Below, in pieces: positions 50,710 to 60,710 of a stretch of DNA of 64,000 nucleotides. Numbering within the stretch: position 1 is the stretch's first letter; every line of letters begins with the position of its first letter. This DNA comes from Flaccisagitta enflata (lineage: Eukaryota > Chaetognatha > Sagittoidea > Aphragmophora), in NCBI GenBank assembly GCA_965153355.1, contig OZ231126.1, forward strand, positions 59,830,001 through 59,894,000, in the 5' to 3' direction. The position numbers and the translations under genes were made by a program. A model generated the notes under the pieces. It had not been told where the DNA came from, searched no databases, and saw only the letters and a program-made list of their open reading frames with translations.

Positions 50710-51238
50710 AAAACCTAGTAGCATGAAATCGGCGGTTCTCTGTGCTTCCACAGGTTCGCCGGTTGGTGATCATCGAAAACCTTTTTAAAATGACAGCCTT
50801 CCGGTCATCCTTAAGGCCAATGAAGTCATTATAGAGGTCGATCAGGTCAATTTTAATTCATAAGTAAATGCAATAAATCTTTGTCAACTCAACCATGTTA
50901 ACAAACACAACAGCCTGGGATTTCAGGAATAGCAGCTATAGCCGGTCTTTTGATCATTCAGTATTCGCCGACATCAAGCGTATGGACCTGGAGGCGTATA
51001 AAAAGATATGAAGATGAGGCAACTTTAAAACGTGGGGGTGAGGAGGATCGAGGAGAGGGAGGGCCGCTGGGGAGGGGGTGATGGTGTTTGAATTTCAAAA
51101 TGGTGGTGATGTGGCCCTCGGTACCAGGAAATCTCTTCGGCCCGACACGCGCATGCGCCAGCAAGTATGAAGGAGAAATAATGGTTCCATGGATGAGAGA
51201 TCCGCGAAGGACTACAACACAAACGAATGAGAGAGAAT
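50710..51238. other. No gene supported; GC-rich patch
   Basis: CGCGCATGCGCC at 51148-51159 matches the NRF-1 site closely. Otherwise nothing recognised. Confidence 0.35.
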
Positions 51239-53156
51239 TGAATTGAATTGAATTTAATGGTCCATTAAAGTGATAGCACTTTCGTACAAAAATCCACATT
51301 GTGATTAAGTACAAGGACATGATTTAGAATCACATTTTCACTCTACGGCTGCAATTTTATGTCTACAATATATCTTACGTATGATTACGTAACAACTTTC
51401 AATAACTTTGTAACAATACAATAAAGAAATAAATAAGTAACAGCTGCCTACTCTTCTAATTTAGGTTTTGTCGCATCTGGTTCTTTCCATATCCCAAATC
51501 CCAGATTTTGAGAATGACTTGAGCTACTTCAAGAACTTTGTCTATGTCTACCGAGTAAATTTGTTCAAAATCAATTTTTTCATCTACTTCATACAGGTTA
51601 ATTTCTTTATACTTTACACAGTAGTTTATACGGTGGCTTTCATCATCTATCACAGAACACTCAGGGCAAATCTTATTCCCATTGCCACATGAAAAATTGG
51701 CATTGCAACTCAACATCCCATAGCGACCCATAATTACTGCTCTTGTTATTACTACTGAACCATAGTTCATTATCTCTAAAGGTTTTCGTTGATAGTCAGG
51801 GTCATTTATTGTCTGCGGGATCGTTTGAGTTTTTGTCTTGAGTTTTGACACTCCCCTCTCTTTGGTGTGCAACTCTTGTTTGAGCCGCTCTCTGTTGGCT
51901 TTTTCGGCAGCTTCTTCAACTTCTTTTTGCCACTCATTTTTAGTCTTTTTTCCAATTTTATCCCAGTCTTTTTCAAGGTCCCATTGATCAATTACCTCAT
52001 TTATCTGTTTGGCCCATCCAGTATCATATGATTCTAGGACTTTTAATGACTCATATGCCCACTGCTCTTCATCTTTTTGCAGAATCTTGTGAAGGTAGAG
52101 GAGTTGCTTTATATGAATTTGGATCACCGCATATAGTGAGCCAGTTGCAAAAATGACTGCTGGTGTTGGTGTAGTAGTTGGCAGTCCAAGCATTTGCTTC
52201 CATGTCCACAACAACATTTTGTCAGCTTCTTTCTTCTCTTCTCCATTCAATGTCCATGTCTCTGCATTGTGGAGGAACTTGGGGAGAGTTTCTGCCTCAT
52301 GTAGCCTCAAGAGGACATTCGTTTGAATTCGTTTCATGATGCCAGTCTTAGCACTAGTCATAATTGCCCTCACTGACCCTTTTATCTTTTTAAATCTTTC
52401 AGCAAGGTTGGCTTTATTTCTTCCATCTCTTGAGATTACTTCTCCAAGGTAACAGTATGTTTCACAGTTACTGATGGTTTTTTCACCCAAGTTCCAGCTG
52501 GTTTTCCTTTCTTTATGTCTCCCAATTTCCATGACTTTGCATTTGTCCACACCCCACTCAAGCTGTCTTTTGATAGCAAAGTCATTGACAGCCTCTAGTG
52601 TTCTTTCTTGTTGGTCATATCCAATGGCAAGAGTTCCTACATCATCCACATACTCCAAACAACATAATCGTGTTTCAGCAAGCATGATTCCAATGTCATG
52701 TCTCAACATAAGTTCTTCAGACAGTGTATCCATCATTTTTGCAAATAAAGGTACCATCAATTTACCTCCTTGTTTGCCTCCTGTTTCTCTCATTATTTTC
52801 CTGCTAAGTCCTGCTTTGGTTTTAACTCTTGCTGTAAGATTTTTGTTTAGTGTCATTGTAAGTCTCCAGATTTTTCCTGTGAAGCCCTGCTCATGAATGA
52901 CGTGCAACATATCGTCCATGTTAGCTCTGTCATAAGCCTTTTTGATGTCAAAAAAGGTGATGATGAGATCTAACCCTCTTTTTATTGCTAGTGCTATCAG
53001 TGCTTTAAGGATGAAAACTTGGTCAGTAGTTGAGCCACCTTTTCTTCCTCCTGCCTGCGCCTGAGTGAATCTTATTGTTTGCAATAGTCTGTTGGTTATA
53101 ATTTCCTCAACTATTGTTCCAATTGAGCTTGATACAGTTATTATGGACGATGGTTA
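51239..53156 (-). mobile_element. LINE insertion, 5'-truncated, with short tandem-repeat 3' tail
   Basis: The element contains the reverse transcriptase frame plus about 215 bp of 3' untranslated sequence. On the minus strand the 3' end runs into repeats of a CAATT pentamer (plus-strand positions about 51239-51255). A short tandem repeat in place of poly(A) is typical of several LINE clades. The 5' end stops inside the RT domain near 53156, as expected when reverse transcription aborts. No TSD was identified. Confidence 0.7.
51456..53153 (-). CDS. 5'-truncated non-LTR retrotransposon (LINE) reverse transcriptase
   Basis: This frame encodes the reverse transcriptase (RT) and C-terminal part of a LINE, which copies its own RNA into DNA at a nicked target. 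It is open from a TAA at 53154-53156 to its stop; no ATG lies near the front, so I treat it as 5'-truncated rather than starting at the TTG at 53084. Counting from that TTG, residues 11-22 give the AGGRKGGSTTDQ block, FFDIKKAYD at 44-52 carries the first catalytic Asp (D46), a QG-containing motif B lies near 102-120, and the catalytic box is YVDD at 145-148. Near the C-terminus a CPEC...H...C pattern resembles the zinc knuckle seen in many LINE ORF2 proteins. The endonuclease domain is absent. About 565 codons without a stop suggest a fairly young copy. The family (RTE-, Jockey- or CR1-like) cannot be settled by eye. Confidence 0.9.
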   Translation of the reverse strand, partial: PSSIITVSSSIGTIVEEIITNRLLQTIRFTQAQAGGRKGGSTTDQVFILKALIALAIKRGLDLIITFFDIKKAYDRANMDDMLHVIHEQGFTGKIWRLTMTLNKNLTARVKTKAGLSRKIMRETGGKQGGKLMVPLFAKMMDTLSEELMLRHDIGIMLAETRLCCLEYVDDVGTLAIGYDQQERTLEAVNDFAIKRQLEWGVDKCKVMEIGRHKERKTSWNLGEKTISNCETYCYLGEVISRDGRNKANLAERFKKIKGSVRAIMTSAKTGIMKRIQTNVLLRLHEAETLPKFLHNAETWTLNGEEKKEADKMLLWTWKQMLGLPTTTPTPAVIFATGSLYAVIQIHIKQLLYLHKILQKDEEQWAYESLKVLESYDTGWAKQINEVIDQWDLEKDWDKIGKKTKNEWQKEVEEAAEKANRERLKQELHTKERGVSKLKTKTQTIPQTINDPDYQRKPLEIMNYGSVVITRAVIMGRYGMLSCNANFSCGNGNKICPECSVIDDESHRINYCVKYKEINLYEVDEKIDFEQIYSVDIDKVLEVAQVILKIWDLGYGKNQMRQNLN

Positions 53157-53199
53157 AGATGTATACATGCGCGAATTCTATTTTTTTTCCTTTTTTTTT

Positions 53200-53586
53200 T
53201 GTGTCAAAGCTACAGATTTGAGCATTTACTAATCATTATCTTTCTCTCTCTTTTCCCAGATTAAAACCATTACGAATTTCATTACTTTGAATTAATAATT
53301 CCGCGATTACTGTATGAGCGCTGGACATTGTAGAAGTTTTCTCAGGTATATAATATTCATGGCCTCGTTTGTTTCATAAGTTTGTTTTGTTAGCCTTCGT
53401 TTGTTTTGGTAAACTTTCGTTTGTTTTTGTTTGTTTACAAAACTCATCCTTTACATTAAATACAATTTTCTCAGACCGTCAATTCTCGTTCTGAATTACT
53501 CTTACAACCGGCGAAGCAAAGATCAGTGAGCGCGGACAAGCTTCTACAATCCCTGACGTCATCGCTTCGCTCCGACGTCGGTCAAG
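53200..53586 (+). promoter_or_regulatory. LTR-like leader upstream of the Gag frame
   Basis: A TATATAA box lies at about 53347, an ATTAAA (possible polyadenylation signal) near 53456, and the sequence TCTTACA at about 53497-53503 could be an LTR end followed by a primer-binding region. The leader then carries a perfect CRE-type palindrome TGACGTCA at 53554-53561 and two further GACGTC copies before the ATG. This order (TATA, polyA signal, TTACA, leader, gag) fits a 5' LTR. I found no second LTR copy downstream of the Gag frame, and no clear tRNA complement, so the LTR assignment is tentative. Confidence 0.3.
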
Positions 53587-56325
53587 ATGGATGTCAATAA
53601 AGACGACGTCAAGAGGCTCGTCGAACATCTCGAGTTGCCGTATTTCTACGCACAATTAAACGGGTCTCTACAACATGCGAAAAACGACGCGACTGATGTT
53701 AATCTGCAACGTTTGGTGGCTCATCACCAAGTGGCAACGGACAAATGCATCGAAGCCAACGCTACTAAACAAACGGCGTTGTGGAACACAGAGACACGTC
53801 ATTATTTCAACGCCTTTGTCGACCCGATTTGGACGCTGTTAGGTGAATCTCGTCAATTCATCCGCAAAAAAGGACTAACGCCAACGTTTCCAGTCCCTCG
53901 TCCCCTCTCTCCAACACCACTTCCGCGATCGCGGAAACCATCATTCACCGTCGCCGATTATGTCATCACGAAAAAGACCGGCATCGGGGTGGAAGGTGGC
54001 GCCGGCGTTGCAAGTGCCGGCGGTGGTAGCGGTGGCGATAGAGGTGGCGGCGACGGCGGTGGTGCCAACGACGGCGCCGACGATGGCGCTGAAAGAAATG
54101 TTGGTGGAGGAGTTGAACGCGGCGACAACATCAACGCATCAACATCACACCCTCATCAACAACAGCAACAACAAAATTCGGATACCGGCGACAAAATCAA
54201 AGGATCCAATTCGGATACCGGCGACAAAATCAAAGGATCCAACGACGATGAAATCAATCCAGAAGATTCAGCCTCCAATCTCTCGTCGACGACGTCATCG
54301 GTGAGAAGAAAGAAAAAGGCGTTAGCAGAGAAATTGAAAATGGAGGAAATGATGGAGAAGCATAGGTTGGAACGTTTAGAGCATGAGAAGAAGAAAGAAA
54401 TGGACGAGTTGAGGCGTGATAAGGAAATGGAAATGGATGAAATAAGAAGGGAAAAAGAAATGAATAAGTGTAAATTTGAAGTTAAACGGTCGGAGTTGGA
54501 GGCGGCAGATGAAGAAGAGTTGAGCGACATCGAATCGGCGGTAAAAGGAGGAATGGAGACGGGTGGAAATGAAAAGGGGAATGAATTTCTCCATCCAACC
54601 GGCGATCCTCCAATAACACCAAATTCGGCGTCACAAACTGCCTTATCTCTTCCCGCCGTTGTAGTCCAACAGACTCCCGATGGAACGACTCAAATTCAGC
54701 CTCATCTCCCTCTTCATCATCCTCTCTCCCTCGCTCAACCAACCGGAGATTTCAAGATAAGTCCATTGCAATCTACTTCCGCGCATTTCCCATCCCTCGG
54801 CTCTTCATTGACTGTCGTCACGGCGCAAACGGCAGCAAATCCATCTACAATCATCCATCCATCATCTGTATCTGCAGCATCTTCTCTGCCATCTGTTGCC
54901 CTTTATCCTCAGTCGACAGTATCAATTCATCCGTCATCTGTCGGCATTCATCCCTCGTCTGTCGGCATTCATCCCTCGTCTGTCGGCATTCATCCCTCGT
55001 CTGTCGGCATTCATCAATCATCTGTCGGCATTCATCCCTCATCTGTCGGCATTCATCCCTCGTCTGTCGGCATTCATCAGCCATCTGTCGGCATTCATCC
55101 GTCATTCAGTGGCATTCAACATCCATCGGCCGCACCTACTCATTCATCTGTGGCTTTGCAACATTCATCTGGAGCTTTTCAACGTCCTTCTGTCGCATCA
55201 TCTCTCCCGTCTGCAGCATTTCATCTCCCATCTGCGGCATTTCTACAGTCGTCTGTAGCATCATCACTCCCGTCTGCAGCACCTCCACTCCCATCTGTAG
55301 CCATGAATCATCCAAACATCGCATCGTCTCTCTCATCTGGGACATTTCATCCAGTCATACCTCAACCGCCGATGGTGTATCATCCGACAATGGCTGCTGC
55401 GTTTCCTGCCGCTGCTGCTGCGACGGCGGGCGCGGATGCTCTTCTCGCGCTGCAGCATTTATCCCTTTCTCGGCCAAAAGACGAAGAAGGAAAATGGGAT
55501 GGTGGGACTAATGTACGTGTTTTTCTACGAAAGTTTGAATCGGCGGTGGAGAGAGTAGTTGGAGTCTCAGATTGGCAAAAGTATGAAGAGCTTTCAAATT
55601 GGACGAAAGGAAAGGCTCACAAATATGTAAGATCTGTTTCTACTCGTCCACCAGCAGAGGCTCTTGTCATGGCAAAACAGAAGTTGCTTTCATTCTTTGC
55701 TGCAATTCCCCGTACAGCAAAGGAGATTTTTGAACCTTTGAAGAAAGGAAAGGCAATTGCTATGAATGATAAAGAGGGATATCAAACCTTCCTTTGCGAT
55801 TTGGATGAAGCTGAAAACACTTGTTTCATCAATAACGATTCCCATTTGCTCAACAACGTCGAACTCATCGTTGATTTGGTGGCTGCAAAAATGCCAAAAT
55901 CTCAGAAATACTTTTCCCGTTTTGTCAAGGCTATTTATCAAGCGGGAGGAGCTATCACCTTTCAAGTCCTCAAGAATTTCATTTGCGAGAAAATCACTGA
56001 TTTGTCGATGCCTTGCAGTGGAATGGCCTTTGATAAGGCGCAGGCAGAGAATAAAGGTGCAGGCAACAGCAACTCAGCCGCGAAAAAGCCTGAAGTAAAG
56101 CCGAAAATCAAGACGGAAAAGGCCTCAATTGCCGCCGGGGAGATTGACAATTCTTCATCTCTCACTTCATCCAAAGGTAGCGACGATGCTACGAGGAAGA
56201 AGGGCCGTGCACCATGCGCCAAATGCGATAAAATGCACAATTTATTCGACTGCTGGGATTTTAAGAAAATGCCTGCTTTAGAAAGACGCAAGTTTTGCTA
56301 TTTCTCAGCCGACCACAGTGACTGA
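53587..56325 (+). CDS. BEL/Pao-like Gag polyprotein, 912 aa, no pol downstream
   Basis: I read this as a retrotransposon Gag, the structural protein that assembles particles and binds RNA. The start is the first ATG, just after a GACGTC-rich leader. In order: an N-terminal region (1-120); a Gly/Asp/Ala-rich stretch (134-175); a tandem 11-residue duplication SDTGDKIKGSN (about 198-219); a strongly charged coiled coil (about 239-313); a Ser/Pro/His-rich linker with roughly nine heptads of HPSSVGI (about 446-508); a globular region resembling the DUF1759 Gag domain (about 631-808); a basic tail; and a zinc knuckle C877-x2-C-x3-H-x4-C889. The knuckle is followed by a WDFKKMPALERRKFC segment, as in BEL/Pao Gags, where a second knuckle normally follows. 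Here the frame ends eight residues later and no protease, RT or integrase is seen. It may be a truncated element, a Gag-only element or a domesticated gene. Homology was judged by eye. Confidence 0.75.
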   Translation: MDVNKDDVKRLVEHLELPYFYAQLNGSLQHAKNDATDVNLQRLVAHHQVATDKCIEANATKQTALWNTETRHYFNAFVDPIWTLLGESRQFIRKKGLTPTFPVPRPLSPTPLPRSRKPSFTVADYVITKKTGIGVEGGAGVASAGGGSGGDRGGGDGGGANDGADDGAERNVGGGVERGDNINASTSHPHQQQQQQNSDTGDKIKGSNSDTGDKIKGSNDDEINPEDSASNLSSTTSSVRRKKKALAEKLKMEEMMEKHRLERLEHEKKKEMDELRRDKEMEMDEIRREKEMNKCKFEVKRSELEAADEEELSDIESAVKGGMETGGNEKGNEFLHPTGDPPITPNSASQTALSLPAVVVQQTPDGTTQIQPHLPLHHPLSLAQPTGDFKISPLQSTSAHFPSLGSSLTVVTAQTAANPSTIIHPSSVSAASSLPSVALYPQSTVSIHPSSVGIHPSSVGIHPSSVGIHPSSVGIHQSSVGIHPSSVGIHPSSVGIHQPSVGIHPSFSGIQHPSAAPTHSSVALQHSSGAFQRPSVASSLPSAAFHLPSAAFLQSSVASSLPSAAPPLPSVAMNHPNIASSLSSGTFHPVIPQPPMVYHPTMAAAFPAAAAATAGADALLALQHLSLSRPKDEEGKWDGGTNVRVFLRKFESAVERVVGVSDWQKYEELSNWTKGKAHKYVRSVSTRPPAEALVMAKQKLLSFFAAIPRTAKEIFEPLKKGKAIAMNDKEGYQTFLCDLDEAENTCFINNDSHLLNNVELIVDLVAAKMPKSQKYFSRFVKAIYQAGGAITFQVLKNFICEKITDLSMPCSGMAFDKAQAENKGAGNSNSAAKKPEVKPKIKTEKASIAAGEIDNSSSLTSSKGSDDATRKKGRAPCAKCDKMHNLFDCWDFKKMPALERRKFCYFSADHSD

Positions 56326-57038
56326 ACATGGCGGTAACGGATACAATTCAGGACTTTGCCTATCATGTCGCTAATATCAGTAATATACATATTTCTTTTA
56401 GAAAAACGTCGTAGTCAAACAACCGGCCCGACAGACAGATTAACATAGGGATGGAAGTGAGCGAGAAATCTCAAGCAGTCAAGCTAAAGAACACTCAGAT
56501 GCCAAACCAACGATGGTTTGAGAGAGCCAATGGAAAAGAAATGACCTTTAACCACCAAAATCACTCACAAAGCCACCAATTGTCTACACCATGGTTTGAG
56601 AGAGAAGAATAGACCCTTACCCACTCCCTAACCGACCAAAATCACCCTCAAAGCCGGCCAGCCCCTACGCTCAAGCTCAGAAACCACCCTAATAGACCCT
56701 GAAAGACCGCTGCCCAAAAAGAAAAAACAACATATTTGTTTCTTTGATTATTCATCCCAAAATGGATGGTCTCATGACTCATATCCACTCCTGTGTTTTC
56801 CCACAGACGATGATGGCGTTGGATGTTTTTCCGATCGCGGATCTCAACAAACCAAGTATTAGCCAATTTCTAGCCATGGCAGCATGTCAGGTGAGAAAAA
56901 AAATGTGCACTTTGCGGTTGCGGCTAAAGTCATGTAGAGCAAAGGCGTGATTAGGTTGGTTCTTCCGTTGGTGTGCCTCGCTCCACCCCCACGCCGGTAG
57001 TAGATGCGATGATAACAAGGTCAACAAACCTTAGTCGC
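56326..57038. other. No pol or second LTR found; small family B fragment
   Basis: GACCGCTGCCCAAAAAG at about 56707-56723 is the end of a family B module. Nothing here continues the Gag frame into a protease or polymerase. Confidence 0.5.
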
Positions 57039-57265
57039 GTGGTAATAAGGGTAATAAAGGTAATGAAGGTAACTAAGGTAATTAAGGTAATAAAGTTAAT
57101 GAAGATAACTGTAAGTACCTATATCTTCCTATGATTACCCATAGTTACCTACAATTACCTGTAAATACCTATAATTACCTAAAATTATATTGAATTACCA
57201 ATAACTACCCATTATTATCACCAATAATTACCCATTATTTCCTATCTTTCCTAAAATTACCTCAA
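57039..57265. repeat. Inverted pair of GGTAATAA and TTACCTATAA arrays
   Basis: About eight GGTAAT(A/G)AA units (57039-57107) face about fifteen AATTACC units in the opposite sense (57115-57265). It follows TTAGTCGCGTGG, which looks like the hairpin side of a family A element. Confidence 0.75.
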
Positions 57266-57792
57266 TTTATTGTCCCAGACAACTTTTCTGACTTAAATGA
57301 TACAAATTACCTGTGAAGGCTTTGATCTTGCAGGCTCTAGAACTTAGCAGGCATCTCCACGTGGGTCTGTTGGTCCGTCTATCTTTTATTCGGTATTTCG
57401 ATATTGCCATTATATAAATTGAAAGAAATTATCATGATCGTACCAAGTTTTTAGACCCGTTGTAGACAGATTTCTGCTACTATTAGATCCGTTTGCTTAT
57501 CAGCCCATGGAACCGTTTATTTATCAGTTTGAGCATCGGTTTGTCCATTTCATGGCCCATATGAAATAACAAACACTTTAACTATCATATTGGCAGTAAA
57601 TAAAAAGAAAATTCCGGTACTCTGACCAATCTCCATGTGTTGTTGTGTTGTCATTTAAGCCACTGATAGTCACACCATATCCTATTTACATTTGTCCTCT
57701 TCACTTTTCAAAAGTTCTCACTTCGGGCGCTTGATTAGCCTGCTCTTCCCTCGTTTTACAGTACCATCCTCTATATTCGGCTTGTGCAAGCA

Positions 57793-58086
57793 CAGTCAGT
57801 GGACAAGACACTATAGGTATATGTATCTACCACTGGCTTGAATCCAACATACTGCTCAAAAACAAAACATTGTATGCGATAATCAGTTGCTCAAATTACA
57901 GCTGGCTGTAACAAACAAAATGTTTGTTAGAATTACAGCCGGCTGTAATGCTATAATTTTGTAACATTACAGCCAGGTGTTATTTAAACCACTGGTTGTT
58001 GCATACAATATTTTTTTTACTATCAGCATGTTAGATCAAAACCAACGGTATGATATATATACCTATTATGTTTTGTCCGCTGACTG
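57793..58086. mobile_element. 294-bp MITE with 4-bp TSD, private to copy 2
   Basis: Ends CAGTCAGTGGACAA and TTGTCCGCTGACTG; the inverted repeat continues to AGGTATAT. AGCA lies on both sides (57789-57792, 58087-58090) and once at the matching place in copy 1. The interior has several palindromes around TTACAGC(C/T)GGCTGTAA. Superfamily not assigned. Confidence 0.85.
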
Positions 58087-58917
58087 AGCAGTGTAGATTC
58101 AAATGGTACCAGATCGCTGCAATGTTTCTGCAATGCTCTCCCCCCCCCATTCCTTCCCTCCGCATTTTCTTCCTCTATCGCTTCTCTTTCAGAATCATTC
58201 TGTCTTTCTCCTTTTCCCACTATGAACTTTGCGCTAAGTCGAGTCGTCTCGGTTTATTTCCGGTGGTTGCCTCCCAATTTGTTGCCTTTCCTGTCATTTC
58301 TGCATCAAGAATCTCACCCAATTCAGATTAACTTTTCTGGGCAGCGGATCCATTCTGGCAAAGAAAAGAAAAAAATCATGGTGGCAAGGGAATAAAATTC
58401 TTGTTTTTACTTGTCTTTCTCTAATCTATATTGTTATATACCTTAAAGCCGAAATAAACTGACAATGATGAAAAAAACCTTGGTCTCAAAACAAAGTTCC
58501 CGACTTTTAGAGGCAATATTTCCAGCGTTTTTTTTTTTTCGTTTCTTGTTATGACCTCTGAGATCGAAATCCTGCAATCCCTAAATCTGTTTTAACCTGT
58601 ACTAAATGTGAAAGGCCAAAAGCCCAATATTGCATAAAGGCCCAATACACATTTGGGAGTCTACTGATCGTAATTTTCCAAACTTGCAAAGCAGTATGTT
58701 GAAACAGGATAGGAAAGGGGAAGCATCGGCCAATTTCTGCTGTAGTTTTCTTGCTTTTCATTTGACTAGCCCCTCACTTCACAATTAGGCTATCTGCATA
58801 AAACCATATGGTTCATTTAAAAATCAAACATGGTCTCGTTACATGGGATTAGGATGCATCTGCATGTCTGGCTATTAATCTTCTTACACCATTTTTCAGG
58901 TGTTCAAATCTGATTTT

Positions 58918-59077
58918 AGTCGCGGACTAGCGACTCTATAAGAGGCTTTGTCCGTCCGTCCGTCCGTCGGTCGGTTGGTCGGTCGGTCCGTGGTGATCGA
59001 GTTGGAAAGTGTGAAAACACGCATTTCCGCCCCTGCCCACCCGTCCGCGACTGGTATTGGCCGTGTATCCGGCCTTG
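58918..59077 (-). mobile_element. Family A element, private to copy 2
   Basis: Left hairpin AGTCGCGGACTAGCGACT, GGTC/CGTC array, right end CCGGCCTTG before seven T. The arms AGTCGCGGAC and GTCCGCGACT pair perfectly. Copy 1 (about 24135-24170) has no element but keeps the T-run; 22 bp before the T-run there are missing from copy 2. Confidence 0.85.
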
Positions 59078-59184
59078 TTTTTTTATAATTTAGAAACAAA
59101 CAATTGGTCTCTTTATTTCGTTCCATGCTCTGATCGCCTTCAGGTGCCATTGGTTAACCTTTCAATTAATTTAATCACAAACGA

Positions 59185-59500
<316 letters not shown>

Positions 59501-59864
59501 ATTACTGACCTATGACGGAGATGATGATGACATCGATTTCCAGTGTCAATGGTAGCAATGTGACGACCAATCTCAGCGTCAAAGAACGTATGGCCTACTG
59601 CAGCGCCAAAGGGCGTGTCGAGTCGCAATAAAACAGATTATAAAATGCTCGAGAGACTGTGGCAAAGCCAGTTTTTGTCCCAAGCTATTTTCTCTTTTTA
59701 TCATTTTCTTTATCACTGCACATGCCGTCATGCTTTTATCAGATATTTCAAGACAAGACAAATACTTTACTCTATGCCATAAGTCAGCATACCGCGCAAC
59801 CACTGTCTAACATCAAAGCGACTATGATAAAATCGACTTTCCACGATAAACATGTTCATGAAAA

Positions 59865-60053
59865 CAAGGTCATGTGCATCTAACCTTGAAAACAAAATTT
59901 CTTAAAAACAAGATTATAAGTAACTTCAAACTCGAAATCAACTGTGGGGATTGAGGACTCCAAGAGTGACAGTAGCCTAAAATCAACTTATGTAACGGAA
60001 CGACGGACAGACGGACGGACAAACTAACGAAGCGGCGTCACTAGCACGTGACT
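59865..60053 (+). mobile_element. Family A element, counterpart of 28279-28472
   Basis: Starts CAAGGTCATGTGCATC and ends GTCACTAGCACGTGACT; same insertion as in copy 1. Confidence 0.7.
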
Positions 60054-60106
60054 AATAAGCAACCACAGCATCGACCGGCCGAGCGACCAACCAAATGACA
60101 GAATTA

Positions 60107-60375
60107 GGGCGTGTTTCTAATGAGCGCCAAAAACGCGTTTGTTCCCGTGAAACGCGATAACAGTGTGAACACATATTCAAGAATTTCAACGGTCCCACGA
60201 GGGAGTGAGCAAAGTGAGTGAGCGAGCCTGTGAATGGAGCGAGCGAGCAAAGCGAGCGTAGCAAAGCGGAGCGCTGCGGAGCGAGTGAGCGGAGTGAGCG
60301 GTGCGAGCGAACGAACGTAGGGAGCGACCGAGTGGCCCGTTCAAAATGCGATCGTCTTTGACTAGAAATGCTCCC
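60107..60375. mobile_element. Family C MITE, copy C5, private to copy 2
   Basis: TTA flanks both sides (60104-60106, 60376-60378). Copy 1 reads GAATTGGCGG straight through at about 28520, giving a natural empty site. A 3-bp TSD of the TTA/TTG type with GGG-starting TIRs fits PIF/Harbinger. Confidence 0.9.
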
Positions 60376-60710
60376 TTAGCGGACGAAAGAGTTACGTAAA
60401 CACAGCTAAAAAAAAAAAGACTAAATCAATCACTGAAAATGGCAAATAAGAATCGATGGATGGTCAGCGGGGCTCAATGACCCGAAACTTAACGAGGTTA
60501 CCATCCACCACATTCCCTTTCTTTCTCCAACCGACCCCTTCCCCTCTCCCCTTTCCCCTCTCCCCCTTCCTCCCCTTCCCCCTCTCCCCCTTCCTCCCCT
60601 CCCACCTCCCGCCTCCACCGCCACGAATCTCTCTTCACATTCATTTCTCTCCGGAATGGACAGAATCAAGTATTCAAAGGAAGACGAAGACGAAGATGGA
60701 AGAAAAGGAA

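Noticed and set aside
56326-57038. A 3' LTR or pol for the Gag element
   Set aside because: I compared it by eye with 53200-53586 and found no repeated block, and no frame with protease, RT or integrase motifs.
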